DNA from: Chitinophagales bacterium
Lineage (GTDB): Bacteria; Bacteroidota; Bacteroidia; Chitinophagales; JABDMM01
Direction: 5' to 3'
Assembly: GCA_013001465.1 (NCBI GenBank)
Contig: JABDMM010000008.1
Location: forward strand, 1 to 36,806
DNA length: 36,806 bases
Part shown: in pieces, positions 16,793 to 24,629 of the stretch
Numbering within the stretch: the first letter of the stretch is position 1
Layout: every line of letters starts with the position of its first letter
Translations under genes and position numbers: made by a program
Notes under the pieces: model-generated
Told to the model about the DNA's origin: nothing
Database searches by the model: none
What the model saw: the letters and a program-made list of their open reading frames with translations, nothing else

Positions 16793-17353
16793 CTATTGGA
16801 TTAACAAGGGTAATATTAAATAAGTCATTGTGAGACCACCGATAAAAAACCCGATGACTGCGATCAGTGAAGGAATTTGAAGGTTGCTCATACCTGTGAT
16901 GGCATGTCCGGAAGTACATCCACCGGCGTAACGTGTTCCAAATCCAACAAGGAAACCTCCTAGTACCAGTATTAGAAATCCTTTTAAGGTAAATGCAGAT
17001 TCCGGTGAAAAAATTTCAGGAGGCAGATACTGCTGACCGGCATTTTCTATCCCGATTTCAGAGAGAACCTGTACAGTCTTAGGATTAATAGCGACCGAAC
17101 TGTCCGGAGTCAAATAGTTTGCTGCAATAAATCCTCCAATTACAGTACCGCCGAGAAACACTAGATTCCACATAGATGCTTTCCAGTCGAACTTAAAAAA
17201 GTCATTAACTTTTCCTGCACCTCCGATAGCACACATCGTTCTGAAATTAGAGGAGACACCAAATGTCTTTCCGCTATATACCAGAAGAAACATGACCAGT
17301 GCGATTAGTGGTCCGGCCACATACCATGGCCAAGGCTGATAAATAATATCCAT
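16793..17353 (-). CDS. YeeE/YedE-type sulfur transporter, large half (PmpA-like)
   Basis: 186-residue inner-membrane protein of the YeeE/YedE family, with hydrophobic segments at about 10-28, 58-78, 118-138 and 155-182. The family signature RYAGGCTSGHAITGMSNL carries the conserved Cys. The central, periplasm-facing part (about 80-115) is polar. It forms a two-gene unit with the small half (3-bp gap), and together they equal one full-length YeeE. The unit is preceded by its own candidate -7 element (17373-17380) and Crp-type palindrome (17402-17417), so it appears separately controlled by the same regulator as the rest of the cluster. Confidence 0.87.
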   Translation of the reverse strand: MDIIYQPWPWYVAGPLIALVMFLLVYSGKTFGVSSNFRTMCAIGGAGKVNDFFKFDWKASMWNLVFLGGTVIGGFIAANYLTPDSSVAINPKTVQVLSEIGIENAGQQYLPPEIFSPESAFTLKGFLILVLGGFLVGFGTRYAGGCTSGHAITGMSNLQIPSLIAVIGFFIGGLTMTYLILPLLIQ

Positions 17354-17372
17354 ATGTTAAATTATTAAGTTG

Positions 17373-17380
17373 CAAAATTA
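17373..17380 (-). promoter_or_regulatory. Candidate -7 element for the YeeE/YedE pair
   Basis: TAATTTTG on the minus strand is a full match to TAnnTTTG. The predicted start near 17368 gives a 15-nt leader to the ATG at 17353. The palindrome at 17402-17417 is centred 36.5 bp upstream of its last base. Confidence 0.5.
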
Positions 17381-17401
17381 CAATTATCACATCATGTTGA
17401 G

Positions 17402-17417
17402 GGTAACAATGGTTACA
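17402..17417. promoter_or_regulatory. Crp/Fnr-type operator, copy 2 (upstream of YeeE/YedE pair)
   Basis: GGTAACAATGGTTACA differs from a perfect TGTAAC-N4-GTTACA palindrome only at its first base. Its centre at 17409.5 lies at about -41.5 from the predicted start, the classical class II activator position. It is 18 bp beyond the stop codon of the Crp/Fnr gene. Confidence 0.6.
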
Positions 17418-17435
17418 CCTGAAAATCGGGTCCTG

Positions 17436-18074
17436 TTAGAAAAGATCTTTGACTTCAACCAGATTTCGATGATGCGATATCTTTCCGTTTTGATCGAGCT
17501 TTTTCATCAGTCTGGAAATGACCACCCTTGAGGAATGAAGGTCATTTGCTATTTGATAGTGTGTGATCTTCAACTTCTTTGATCCTGAAACCATCGCTTT
17601 ATCTTTCAGGTATTTAAAGAGCCTTTCTTCCATATTGTTGAAAGCGAGATTATCGATAGCCTCAAGCATTTCATTAAGTCTGGTGTTATAACTTTCGAAA
17701 ACGAATGTTCTCCAGCTTTTGTATTTAATGACCCACTCTTCCATTTTTTGGATAGGGATCTGAATAAGTTCGGTAGGTTCTTCGGTTATTGCTTTAATTG
17801 TACTCTTTGAATCCCCGAGACAGCAAGACATTGTCATGGCGCAAGTGTCACCCATTTCCAGGTAGTATAACAGCAGATCGTTGCCATCTTCATCTTCACT
17901 CAATATCTTGATCGATCCCGAGACAACTAAAGGCATATAAGACATCTTTTGCCCTATATCCATGATCATCTGACCTTCCTCCAATCTTTTGTGTTTCCCT
18001 GATTCTGAAATTTCGTTTATGAGTTTTTCTTCAAAGAGAAACCCGAAGCGATCTTTTAAAAGCTCTTTATTCAT
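17436..18074 (-). CDS. Crp/Fnr-family transcription regulator with a Cys-x5-Cys-Cys sensor loop
   Basis: 212-residue regulator with an N-terminal cNMP-like beta-roll (about 20-115), a dimerisation helix (about 115-145) and a C-terminal winged helix (about 150-210). The recognition segment is ITHYQIANDLHSSRVVISRLMKKL. The position of the cAMP phosphate-binding cassette reads GDTCAMTMSCCLGDSKS: there is no Arg-Ser pair, and Cys78, Cys84 and Cys85 take its place. This argues against cAMP and for thiol or metal chemistry. It is probably co-transcribed with the molybdoenzyme (13-bp gap). The three TGTAA-N6-TTACA sites nearby are its likely targets (inference). Sulfur sensing would fit the setting but is not shown by sequence. 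Confidence 0.9.
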   Translation of the reverse strand: MNKELLKDRFGFLFEEKLINEISESGKHKRLEEGQMIMDIGQKMSYMPLVVSGSIKILSEDEDGNDLLLYYLEMGDTCAMTMSCCLGDSKSTIKAITEEPTELIQIPIQKMEEWVIKYKSWRTFVFESYNTRLNEMLEAIDNLAFNNMEERLFKYLKDKAMVSGSKKLKITHYQIANDLHSSRVVISRLMKKLDQNGKISHHRNLVEVKDLF

Positions 18075-18087
18075 AAGTCTATAAATG

Positions 18088-20955
18088 CTAAATTTCTTTT
18101 TTTGATTCCTTAAGAATGTAAAGCTCTTTTTCAGGCTTCAGAGGTCTTTTGAACCAATACACTCGTCTTAGTCCTTCTGGCCCTGGAGCTGGCCGTGTCA
18201 TTCCGAGCCATTCTTTGTAGATCTCATGTGACCTTTTAGTGTCGACCATAATGTCGCCATATTTATCATCTGGTCCCGGTACTTCAAGACGAACTCGTTG
18301 ATGCCAGCAGTGCATGCCGCTTATTGGATCTGGGTGTACAGCATGAGTTATATTTTGATGAACACCACCATCGAGCCAGAAAATTCTGGAGCTGTCAGGA
18401 TCTGAACTTTTAAAAGGTTTGGTTCCACTGATCGTATTCATCTTCCACTTTCCATTTCCATCATTATGAATGCTTACGGTGTTTGTAGCCCAACGATTTC
18501 CTTTGTCTTGTTTTCTACGCCACCTTCCAATATGGTGTGAGCAAGCCACCACTCCCGGTTTCATTCCTTGGGTCACCCATACTTTATCAACAAAGTATCC
18601 AATATCGGTATTCATTTTCACGAGATCTCCGGTTTTAAATCCGAAACGGTTTGCGTCATCCGGATGCATCCAGATCGGGTTTCTGTTCGAGATCTCAGTA
18701 AGCCACTTTGCGTTTGCAGATCGTGAATGGATCAAAGTTGGCAATCGGAAGGTAGGAACAAGAACATATTCTCCTTTCTCCTGGTCAAGATTATCAAGAT
18801 GGATGTGGCTTTTAATGTAAGTTGGTATTGCATATTCTCCCCACTTCCAATCTACCATTGTTTGAGAATAGAATTCATTTTTTCGGGATGGTGTAGGAAA
18901 CCCAACAAGAGCATTACCTTCGATCATAACTCCAACATCTTTACCATTTTTTCTAATGACACCACTTTCAGGATCGGTAACACTGTCCTGTAGATCTGCA
19001 GCAGCAACTTTGTATTCATTTTTCAGGTAGGAATGTTTTTCAACCTCGAAAGCTCCGTATTTTCTCATATAATCCAACTCGGAGAGATTTTCCGCTTTAG
19101 CGGCTTCAGGCAGTCCTTTCGTATTTTCAAATATGAACTGATAATATTCGTCTATTGTAATTTTTTCCCCTTTGCGATATGGAGATTCGAAGTGTTTTCG
19201 AACTCCTAAACTTCCGTCCGGGTCAATTCTCCAACTCAATTCTATCCAGAATTCATCCTCTTCCCATACCTCGCCGGGATTTACTTCATATGTGAATTCA
19301 ACGTTTTTCCCTGCTCTTCTGGCAGCTTCTCTTAATACAGGCTGCCTGAAACCTATCCACATCCCGGAGTGAGTTGCATAGCTATTCAAGTCGTGTCTTT
19401 CTGCAGAGTGACCCATCGGGAGAACATAATCTGCAAAAAATGCTGTTTCGTTCCATGTTGGAGTAAGAGCGGCATGTAAACCAAAATACTCTTCATTCAT
19501 GAATGCTTCCATCCAGGTAAATCCATCAGGATATGTCCAAACAGGATTGAATACTCTAGAAAAGTAAACATCCATTTTTCCCCGACCTTCTTTGAGAAAG
19601 TGTGGAAGCAGGAAGCTCATTTCAAAAAACGACATTGGGTATTCGTCTGGAAAATGAAGTTCATTCCAGAATTTCTGTGCAGGAGGAGTATCGAAAAACT
19701 TTGGTTTAAACTTATTCCAGCTGTTTGGTGAAGTACCACCTACCGTTCCTACGCTTCCAGTTAATACACTTAAAAAATGAAGACAACGGGAAACGCACCA
19801 TCCTCCAAGGTTCCCACTGGCAGCGCTTCTCCAGTTGTGAGCGGCAAAGCGTTCTCCAGCTTCACCAATCAAGATCGCTACCTCTCTAACTACTGATGCT
19901 TTGACACCACTTTCTTTTTCTGCAAACTCAGGAGTATATTCTTTGTATTCTTCTCTTAATTTTTCAATATATGTTTCAAATGTGACCGGACTTTGTGGGT
20001 GCACTTTTTTTAGATAAGTATCCCAGTTTACCCATTTTTCGATATAATCTCTGTTGTAGAGATCATTATCCAGTATCTGTTTTGCGATTGCAAGCAATAC
20101 AGCTGCTTCAGTTCCCGGGTAGGTTGGCATCCAGTAATCCGACATACTTGCTGTATTAGAAAGTCTTGGATCCATACATGCAAGTTTTGCACCTTTCATT
20201 TTTGCTTCAATTATTCTCTGTGCATGTGGATTGAAATAATGTCCGCTTTCCAGATGCGCAGAGATCAGCAGAATAAATTTTGCATTGGCATGATCCGGTG
20301 AAGGTCTGTCATATCCATACCATATATTGTATCCAAAGCGAGCGCCGCTAGAGCAGATATTTGTGTGACTGTTATGGCCATCGATACCCCAGGCTTGCAA
20401 AACCCTGTTTGCGTAGCCCTCGTGGCCTGGTCTCCCCACATGGTATACGATCTCATTATTCCGGCCTTCCTGAAGAGCTTTTCTAATTCTAGCAGCAATA
20501 TCGTCTAGTGCCTGATCCCACGAAATTCTTTCCCATTCACCATCACCTCGCTTCCCTTTTCTTTTGAGCGGATAGAGAATTCTGTCTGGATCAGTGATTT
20601 GATTAATTGTTGCTGGGCCTTTTGCACAGTTTCTTCCTCTCGACCCCGGATGATATGGATTGCCTTCGAATTTCCGTATCAAACCACTGTCTTTGTCTAC
20701 ATATGCAGTTAACCCACAAGCACTTTCACAGTTAAAACATGTTGTTGGGACTATCGTGTAAGTTTTCTTAACTTTTTTTGACCATTCAGTCGGTTCATAT
20801 TCTGTCCAGTTATCCCATTGATCTGGAGGAGGAAACTTTGTGAGCTGACCTTCTGGAACGAGTCTGTCTAATGATGTAGGTTGTGACTTAAGTTCAGGAA
20901 TAAGCCCCAACTTTTCAGAGATCTTTTCGATAAAGGATTGTTTATTTTTTTTCAT
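18088..20955 (-). CDS. Molybdopterin oxidoreductase catalytic subunit, SoeA-like (sulfite:quinone oxidoreductase)
   Basis: 955-residue member of the DMSO-reductase superfamily binding bis-MGD and one [4Fe-4S] cluster. The cluster ligands are Cys73, Cys76, Cys80 and Cys110 (TTCFNCESAC ... RGRNC). The probable Mo ligand is Cys201 in NICSSGAR. The first 60 residues contain no twin-arginine motif or signal peptide, so the subunit should stay cytoplasmic. PsrA, PhsA and TtrA are Tat-exported, whereas SoeA of purple sulfur bacteria is cytoplasmic, which favours sulfite oxidation to sulfate. The persulfide dioxygenase nearby, which makes sulfite, supports this. It starts 2 bp after the FeS/NrfD partner gene. 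The substrate remains an inference; another cytoplasmic sulfur-compound reductase or oxidase is possible. Confidence 0.85.
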   Translation of the reverse strand: MKKNKQSFIEKISEKLGLIPELKSQPTSLDRLVPEGQLTKFPPPDQWDNWTEYEPTEWSKKVKKTYTIVPTTCFNCESACGLTAYVDKDSGLIRKFEGNPYHPGSRGRNCAKGPATINQITDPDRILYPLKRKGKRGDGEWERISWDQALDDIAARIRKALQEGRNNEIVYHVGRPGHEGYANRVLQAWGIDGHNSHTNICSSGARFGYNIWYGYDRPSPDHANAKFILLISAHLESGHYFNPHAQRIIEAKMKGAKLACMDPRLSNTASMSDYWMPTYPGTEAAVLLAIAKQILDNDLYNRDYIEKWVNWDTYLKKVHPQSPVTFETYIEKLREEYKEYTPEFAEKESGVKASVVREVAILIGEAGERFAAHNWRSAASGNLGGWCVSRCLHFLSVLTGSVGTVGGTSPNSWNKFKPKFFDTPPAQKFWNELHFPDEYPMSFFEMSFLLPHFLKEGRGKMDVYFSRVFNPVWTYPDGFTWMEAFMNEEYFGLHAALTPTWNETAFFADYVLPMGHSAERHDLNSYATHSGMWIGFRQPVLREAARRAGKNVEFTYEVNPGEVWEEDEFWIELSWRIDPDGSLGVRKHFESPYRKGEKITIDEYYQFIFENTKGLPEAAKAENLSELDYMRKYGAFEVEKHSYLKNEYKVAAADLQDSVTDPESGVIRKNGKDVGVMIEGNALVGFPTPSRKNEFYSQTMVDWKWGEYAIPTYIKSHIHLDNLDQEKGEYVLVPTFRLPTLIHSRSANAKWLTEISNRNPIWMHPDDANRFGFKTGDLVKMNTDIGYFVDKVWVTQGMKPGVVACSHHIGRWRRKQDKGNRWATNTVSIHNDGNGKWKMNTISGTKPFKSSDPDSSRIFWLDGGVHQNITHAVHPDPISGMHCWHQRVRLEVPGPDDKYGDIMVDTKRSHEIYKEWLGMTRPAPGPEGLRRVYWFKRPLKPEKELYILKESKKEI

Positions 20956-20957
20956 AA

Positions 20958-22565
20958 TTAGCTCAATGAGATTCTTTGTGGTGCTTCCACCCAGATATGT
21001 TCAGTAATATATAATCCGATTAAAATAAAAAGACTTGCAATTGATGTTAAGATAAGAGAGCTACCGGAAATAAGTACCAAAAGGAATGGCAGCGCGTTTC
21101 CTAACATTATCATACCTAACCAGAAAAGATTCTTGTACCTACCTTTCAGGATCAAGGAAACGGTATTTTTCGAATCATTTGTAGGGTGAGTTGTCATCAA
21201 TTCTGAAGAAATAGTTATTAGGTTGATCGCGATCGTACCTAAGATAACAGATTTTAATAGTTGTAAAACTTCAGTTGAAGACTCTATAAAAAGAGTGAGG
21301 GTAACAAAAACAGCTGCGCCAGCCATTATACTGTGAACGAGCATATGAATGGCGAGAGTAGGGCTTTGCCAAAAGTCACGACCTTTTGCCTGAGCAAATA
21401 GGAAAGCAGTGTATGTCGCGACGATCACGGAGAATATGCATGCTGGCCACATAAGCCATTCGAAACTTAGTTTAAAAAAACTGCTTAGTCCAATTGCAGC
21501 TACTAAAGCACCAAAGACAGAAATCGCATATCCTCCCCGCACCAACCATGAGCTCCACTGAGGTCTGAGAAGAACATACAGAAAACGATCCGGGCGGTCA
21601 AGGTCTTTAATAAGCAGTAGGCCGGTAATCCCAAGAAATGCAGTAGAGATAGCCATTCCAATCCAAACAAACGGGGAATCAAATTCTGCAATGCCGGTAA
21701 CCCACATTATAAAAGGTAAGATGAAAGCACCTGCTGAAATCGCTTTTGTCCAAACATATGCGGAGACTTCCCAACCCCATAAAATTCCTTTGTCCGGGGA
21801 GTCATAGGTTCGTTTTCCTTTGTTCATAAGTACTTCAACACTTTTAACAGGAGCCGAAGACTTAGGTGGGTTAGGATTTTCAAGTTTCATAACTTCAGAA
21901 ACCAGATCGAGATTAGCATTTGCCATTTTTTCTGCCTCCTTTGCAAAATGACCAACACCCAGGCTTTGTGAGTTCCAGTAATAGGCATCAGACTTTTCTG
22001 TAGCCTCAGGAACCAGCGTTAGATCATCTGCATCGATGTAGTAGACGTTAGGTGATGTACCCTTTTCGGGTTTTCTCACTTTAACTTGTTGCCTGGAAAG
22101 TAACTGAGAAATTTCTGTATCAGGATTATCCATATCTCCAGAGATGATTGCATGTTCCGGGCAAACATTAACGCAAGCAGGTTCGAGGCCTACATCGACG
22201 CGATGTGCACAGTAATTGCATTTAGCAGCAGTATTACTTTCAGGATCGATATAGAGTGCATCATAAGGACAAGCCTGCATACAGGACTTGCAACCAATAC
22301 AGCGATCGTTATTAAAATCGACGATCCCGTCATCTCTTACAAAGAGTGCCTGAGTTGGGCAAATATCAACACATGGTGCATCAGTGCAATGATTACAGCG
22401 CATAACAGAAAACAATCGTCTTGTATTCGGAAATTCACCTTTTTCGACCTGTTTAACCCATGTTCGATTTACACCTACCGGAACCTGGTGTTCTGCTTTA
22501 CATGCAGTTGTACAAGCATGACAGCCGATACATTTTCTTTGATCAATAATAAAACCAAATTTCAT
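20958..22565 (-). CDS. Fused four-cluster ferredoxin and NrfD membrane subunit (SoeB-SoeC-like)
   Basis: 535-residue electron-transfer and quinone-binding partner of the molybdoenzyme. Residues 1-190 are a DmsB/PsrB-type iron-sulfur subunit with sixteen Cys for four [4Fe-4S] clusters: Cys12/15/18/22, 57/60/65/69, 89/92/95/99 and 116/119/131/135. A linker of about 75 residues leads to an NrfD/PsrC-type domain (about 265-530) with eight hydrophobic segments. In SoeABC, PsrABC and similar enzymes these two subunits are separate genes, so this is a gene fusion. The cluster-rich domain has no signal peptide and begins in the cytoplasm, consistent with a cytoplasmic catalytic subunit. It lies between SulP (9-bp gap) and the catalytic gene (2-bp gap). 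Confidence 0.9.
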   Translation of the reverse strand: MKFGFIIDQRKCIGCHACTTACKAEHQVPVGVNRTWVKQVEKGEFPNTRRLFSVMRCNHCTDAPCVDICPTQALFVRDDGIVDFNNDRCIGCKSCMQACPYDALYIDPESNTAAKCNYCAHRVDVGLEPACVNVCPEHAIISGDMDNPDTEISQLLSRQQVKVRKPEKGTSPNVYYIDADDLTLVPEATEKSDAYYWNSQSLGVGHFAKEAEKMANANLDLVSEVMKLENPNPPKSSAPVKSVEVLMNKGKRTYDSPDKGILWGWEVSAYVWTKAISAGAFILPFIMWVTGIAEFDSPFVWIGMAISTAFLGITGLLLIKDLDRPDRFLYVLLRPQWSSWLVRGGYAISVFGALVAAIGLSSFFKLSFEWLMWPACIFSVIVATYTAFLFAQAKGRDFWQSPTLAIHMLVHSIMAGAAVFVTLTLFIESSTEVLQLLKSVILGTIAINLITISSELMTTHPTNDSKNTVSLILKGRYKNLFWLGMIMLGNALPFLLVLISGSSLILTSIASLFILIGLYITEHIWVEAPQRISLS

Positions 22566-22574
22566 TCGCGTTAT

Positions 22575-24272
22575 TTAAAAGTGTTGAGTTGGATATTTCT
22601 TTTTAATTGACTTTGAGTTTTCATCTTCTTCACTTACAGCATCATGAATCCGAAGGTATGTATTCTCTTCTCCGATCATTGCGATCAATCCGCTTTTTTT
22701 CATGTAATCTCTTACCGGCCCTATTGCACCACTAAGTATAATTTTGATATTCTGTCTTTTGAGACTATTAAACAGTCTCTCTAATATTTGAAGTGCAGTA
22801 CTGTCGATATTATTTATCGAAGAGAAATCTAAGATTAGTTTTTCAATACCCTCGACTTTTCTTACTTCCTTGTTAACCTTATCATAAAAATGTTCAGCAT
22901 TGCCAAAATAGATATCGTCATCGTAACGTATTATCAATGTTTTGCTTTGAGTAATCGCATCGCTATATCTTTTTAGGTTTCTATAGCTGGTGGTACCTTC
23001 CAACCTTCCAAGTACTGCGTAGTGCGGTCTGGATGATTTATATAAAACCATAACAACCGACAATACGACACCCGCAAGTACTCCTCTTTGAACTCCAAGA
23101 AGAATCGTTATTACAAAAGTGGTTAGCAGAACATAAAAGTCTTTGCGGTCGATCTTGAGCAATTTTCTAGCGTAGGGAATATTTACAAGCCCTGTAACTG
23201 CTGAGATAATTATCGCAGCGAGGACCGGTTTAGGTAAATGATAAAAGTAAGGAGTAAGGAAAAGCAAGGTGATTCCAATCAGAGCTCCGGCGAAAATTGA
23301 TGACAATCCGGATTGTGAGCCTGCTTGTTCGTTGATCGCAGATCGTGTGAAGCTTCCGGTGCTTGGGAAAGCCTGAAAAAAGCTTCCAGCTACTTTGGCA
23401 AGACCTAGTCCGAGAAGCTCTTTATTCGAATCCACCTGATCATCTTGATAGCGCGAGGCGATGGTCTTAGAAATTGCCAGAGATTCAATAAAACTAATAA
23501 GACAGATTATCGAAGCCAATGGAAAAACCTTCACGATATCTTCAAAAACAAAGAAACTAACATCAAAAACGGGTAACCCTTTAGGTACGGCTCCTACGAT
23601 GGCGATATTGTATTCGTCCAGGTTAAAATAGATTACACTTAATATGCCAAGAACCACAGCTATAAGTGCTCCAGGGATTGCTCGCTTTATTCTTTTTAAA
23701 AAGAAAATGATAAGAATGCTCAAAACTCCCATTGTCAATGAGATCCAGCTTATATTCTGAATGTTAAGCATTAAACTCTTCAACATATCGATCATCCTTA
23801 TTTCTCGTGGAATTTCTAACCCTAGCAATGATTTAAGTTGGGTTGATACAATTATCAAAGCAGCGGCAGAGGTGAACCCAACAATAACCGGTTCTGAAAG
23901 GTAATTCACTAACCAACCCATCCTGAATATTGCCAACATAACCTGAATTAAACCTGCTACCAGAGCGGTTAGAATTGCCAATTGAATATATTCAGGTGAA
24001 CCTGGCTCAGCCATTAGGGAGAGCGCACTCAACATTATAATAGAAACCAAAGCGACAGGTCCCACAGATAATTGCCTTGAAGATCCAAAAAGAGGGTAGA
24101 TCAATAATGGAATGAAAGCAGCGTAGAGTCCGTAAATCGGAGGCAAACCCGCCAACAGGGCATATGCCATCCCTTGAGGTACAAGAGTAATGGTCACAGT
24201 AATTGCTGCAAAAAGGTCATTCTTAATGTATGATGCCTTATAGTTTTTCAGCTGTTTGGCAATTTCGATCAA
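22575..24272 (-). CDS. SulP-family anion transporter with STAS domain
   Basis: 565-residue inner-membrane permease of the SulP/SLC26 family. The membrane domain (about 1-410) has the family motifs PQGMAYALLAGLPPIYGLYA, FTSAAALIIVSTQLK and GSFTRSAINEQAG. A cytoplasmic STAS domain follows (about 440-545; LILDFSSINNIDSTALQIL). SulP proteins carry sulfate, bicarbonate or other anions. It is the first gene of the unit with the SoeBC- and SoeA-like genes and the Crp/Fnr gene, so disposal of sulfate or handling of sulfite is the natural inference. Molybdate is a weaker alternative given the Moco genes across the divergent gap, since dedicated MOT1-type molybdate members usually lack STAS. Confidence 0.9.
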   Translation of the reverse strand: MIEIAKQLKNYKASYIKNDLFAAITVTITLVPQGMAYALLAGLPPIYGLYAAFIPLLIYPLFGSSRQLSVGPVALVSIIMLSALSLMAEPGSPEYIQLAILTALVAGLIQVMLAIFRMGWLVNYLSEPVIVGFTSAAALIIVSTQLKSLLGLEIPREIRMIDMLKSLMLNIQNISWISLTMGVLSILIIFFLKRIKRAIPGALIAVVLGILSVIYFNLDEYNIAIVGAVPKGLPVFDVSFFVFEDIVKVFPLASIICLISFIESLAISKTIASRYQDDQVDSNKELLGLGLAKVAGSFFQAFPSTGSFTRSAINEQAGSQSGLSSIFAGALIGITLLFLTPYFYHLPKPVLAAIIISAVTGLVNIPYARKLLKIDRKDFYVLLTTFVITILLGVQRGVLAGVVLSVVMVLYKSSRPHYAVLGRLEGTTSYRNLKRYSDAITQSKTLIIRYDDDIYFGNAEHFYDKVNKEVRKVEGIEKLILDFSSINNIDSTALQILERLFNSLKRQNIKIILSGAIGPVRDYMKKSGLIAMIGEENTYLRIHDAVSEEDENSKSIKKKYPTQHF

Positions 24273-24329
24273 TCCTTTTAATTATCAAAATACGAAAAAA
24301 TAAATATGCTACGTACCTTCGACATTATC

Positions 24330-24345
24330 TGTAACAATGATCACA
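24330..24345. promoter_or_regulatory. Crp/Fnr-type operator, copy 3 (SulP / moaD divergent gap)
   Basis: TGTAACAATGATCACA has the TGTAA-N6-TcACA layout: one arm is perfect and the other has two changes. It is in the 112-bp gap between SulP and moaD. A degenerate -7 (CATATTTA, 24301-24308, minus strand) sits at the same 36.5-bp spacing found at copy 2, but it matches only four of the six fixed positions. Control of moaD-moaE from the same site is possible. Confidence 0.45.
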
Positions 24346-24384
24346 TTAATTACGATTAGATAATTCATACTTTGATAAAATATC

Positions 24385-24624
24385 ATGGAGATAAGATACT
24401 TTGGCATAGCTCACGAGATCACAAATAAAAACTCAGAGTCGATCGTGATTAAACTTCCCCTGACAGTAACACAACTCAGGAAAATTTTAAGCGAAGCATA
24501 TCCTGAACTTAACAAGTTAAGAAGTTATGCTATTGCTTGTGATGAACATTATGTTGAAGACTCCTACATTATAGATAGCGATAAAACGAGAGTTGCTGTA
24601 TTACCTCCGGTGAGTGGTGGATAA
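24385..24624 (+). CDS. moaD: Molybdopterin synthase sulfur-carrier subunit MoaD
   Basis: 79-residue ubiquitin-fold protein that carries the thiocarboxylate used to convert cPMP to molybdopterin. The C-terminus, VAVLPPVSGG, ends in the required Gly-Gly. The start ATG gives the usual MEIRYFGIAHEIT opening. Its partner moaE begins 6 bp after the stop codon. It is divergent from the SulP-molybdoenzyme operon, and the gap between them holds the third Crp-type palindrome, so cofactor synthesis and the molybdoenzyme may be switched on together (inference). Confidence 0.92.
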   Translation: MEIRYFGIAHEITNKNSESIVIKLPLTVTQLRKILSEAYPELNKLRSYAIACDEHYVEDSYIIDSDKTRVAVLPPVSGG

Positions 24625-24629
24625 GAGTT

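Noticed and set aside
17436-18074. Crp/Fnr protein as a cAMP receptor
   Set aside because: The phosphate-binding Arg and the surrounding cassette are missing and replaced by a Cys-rich loop.
18088-20955. Assignment of the molybdoenzyme as thiosulfate, polysulfide or tetrathionate reductase
   Set aside because: Those enzymes carry a Tat signal and act in the periplasm. None is visible here, and the neighbours are oxidative. Kept only as an alternative.
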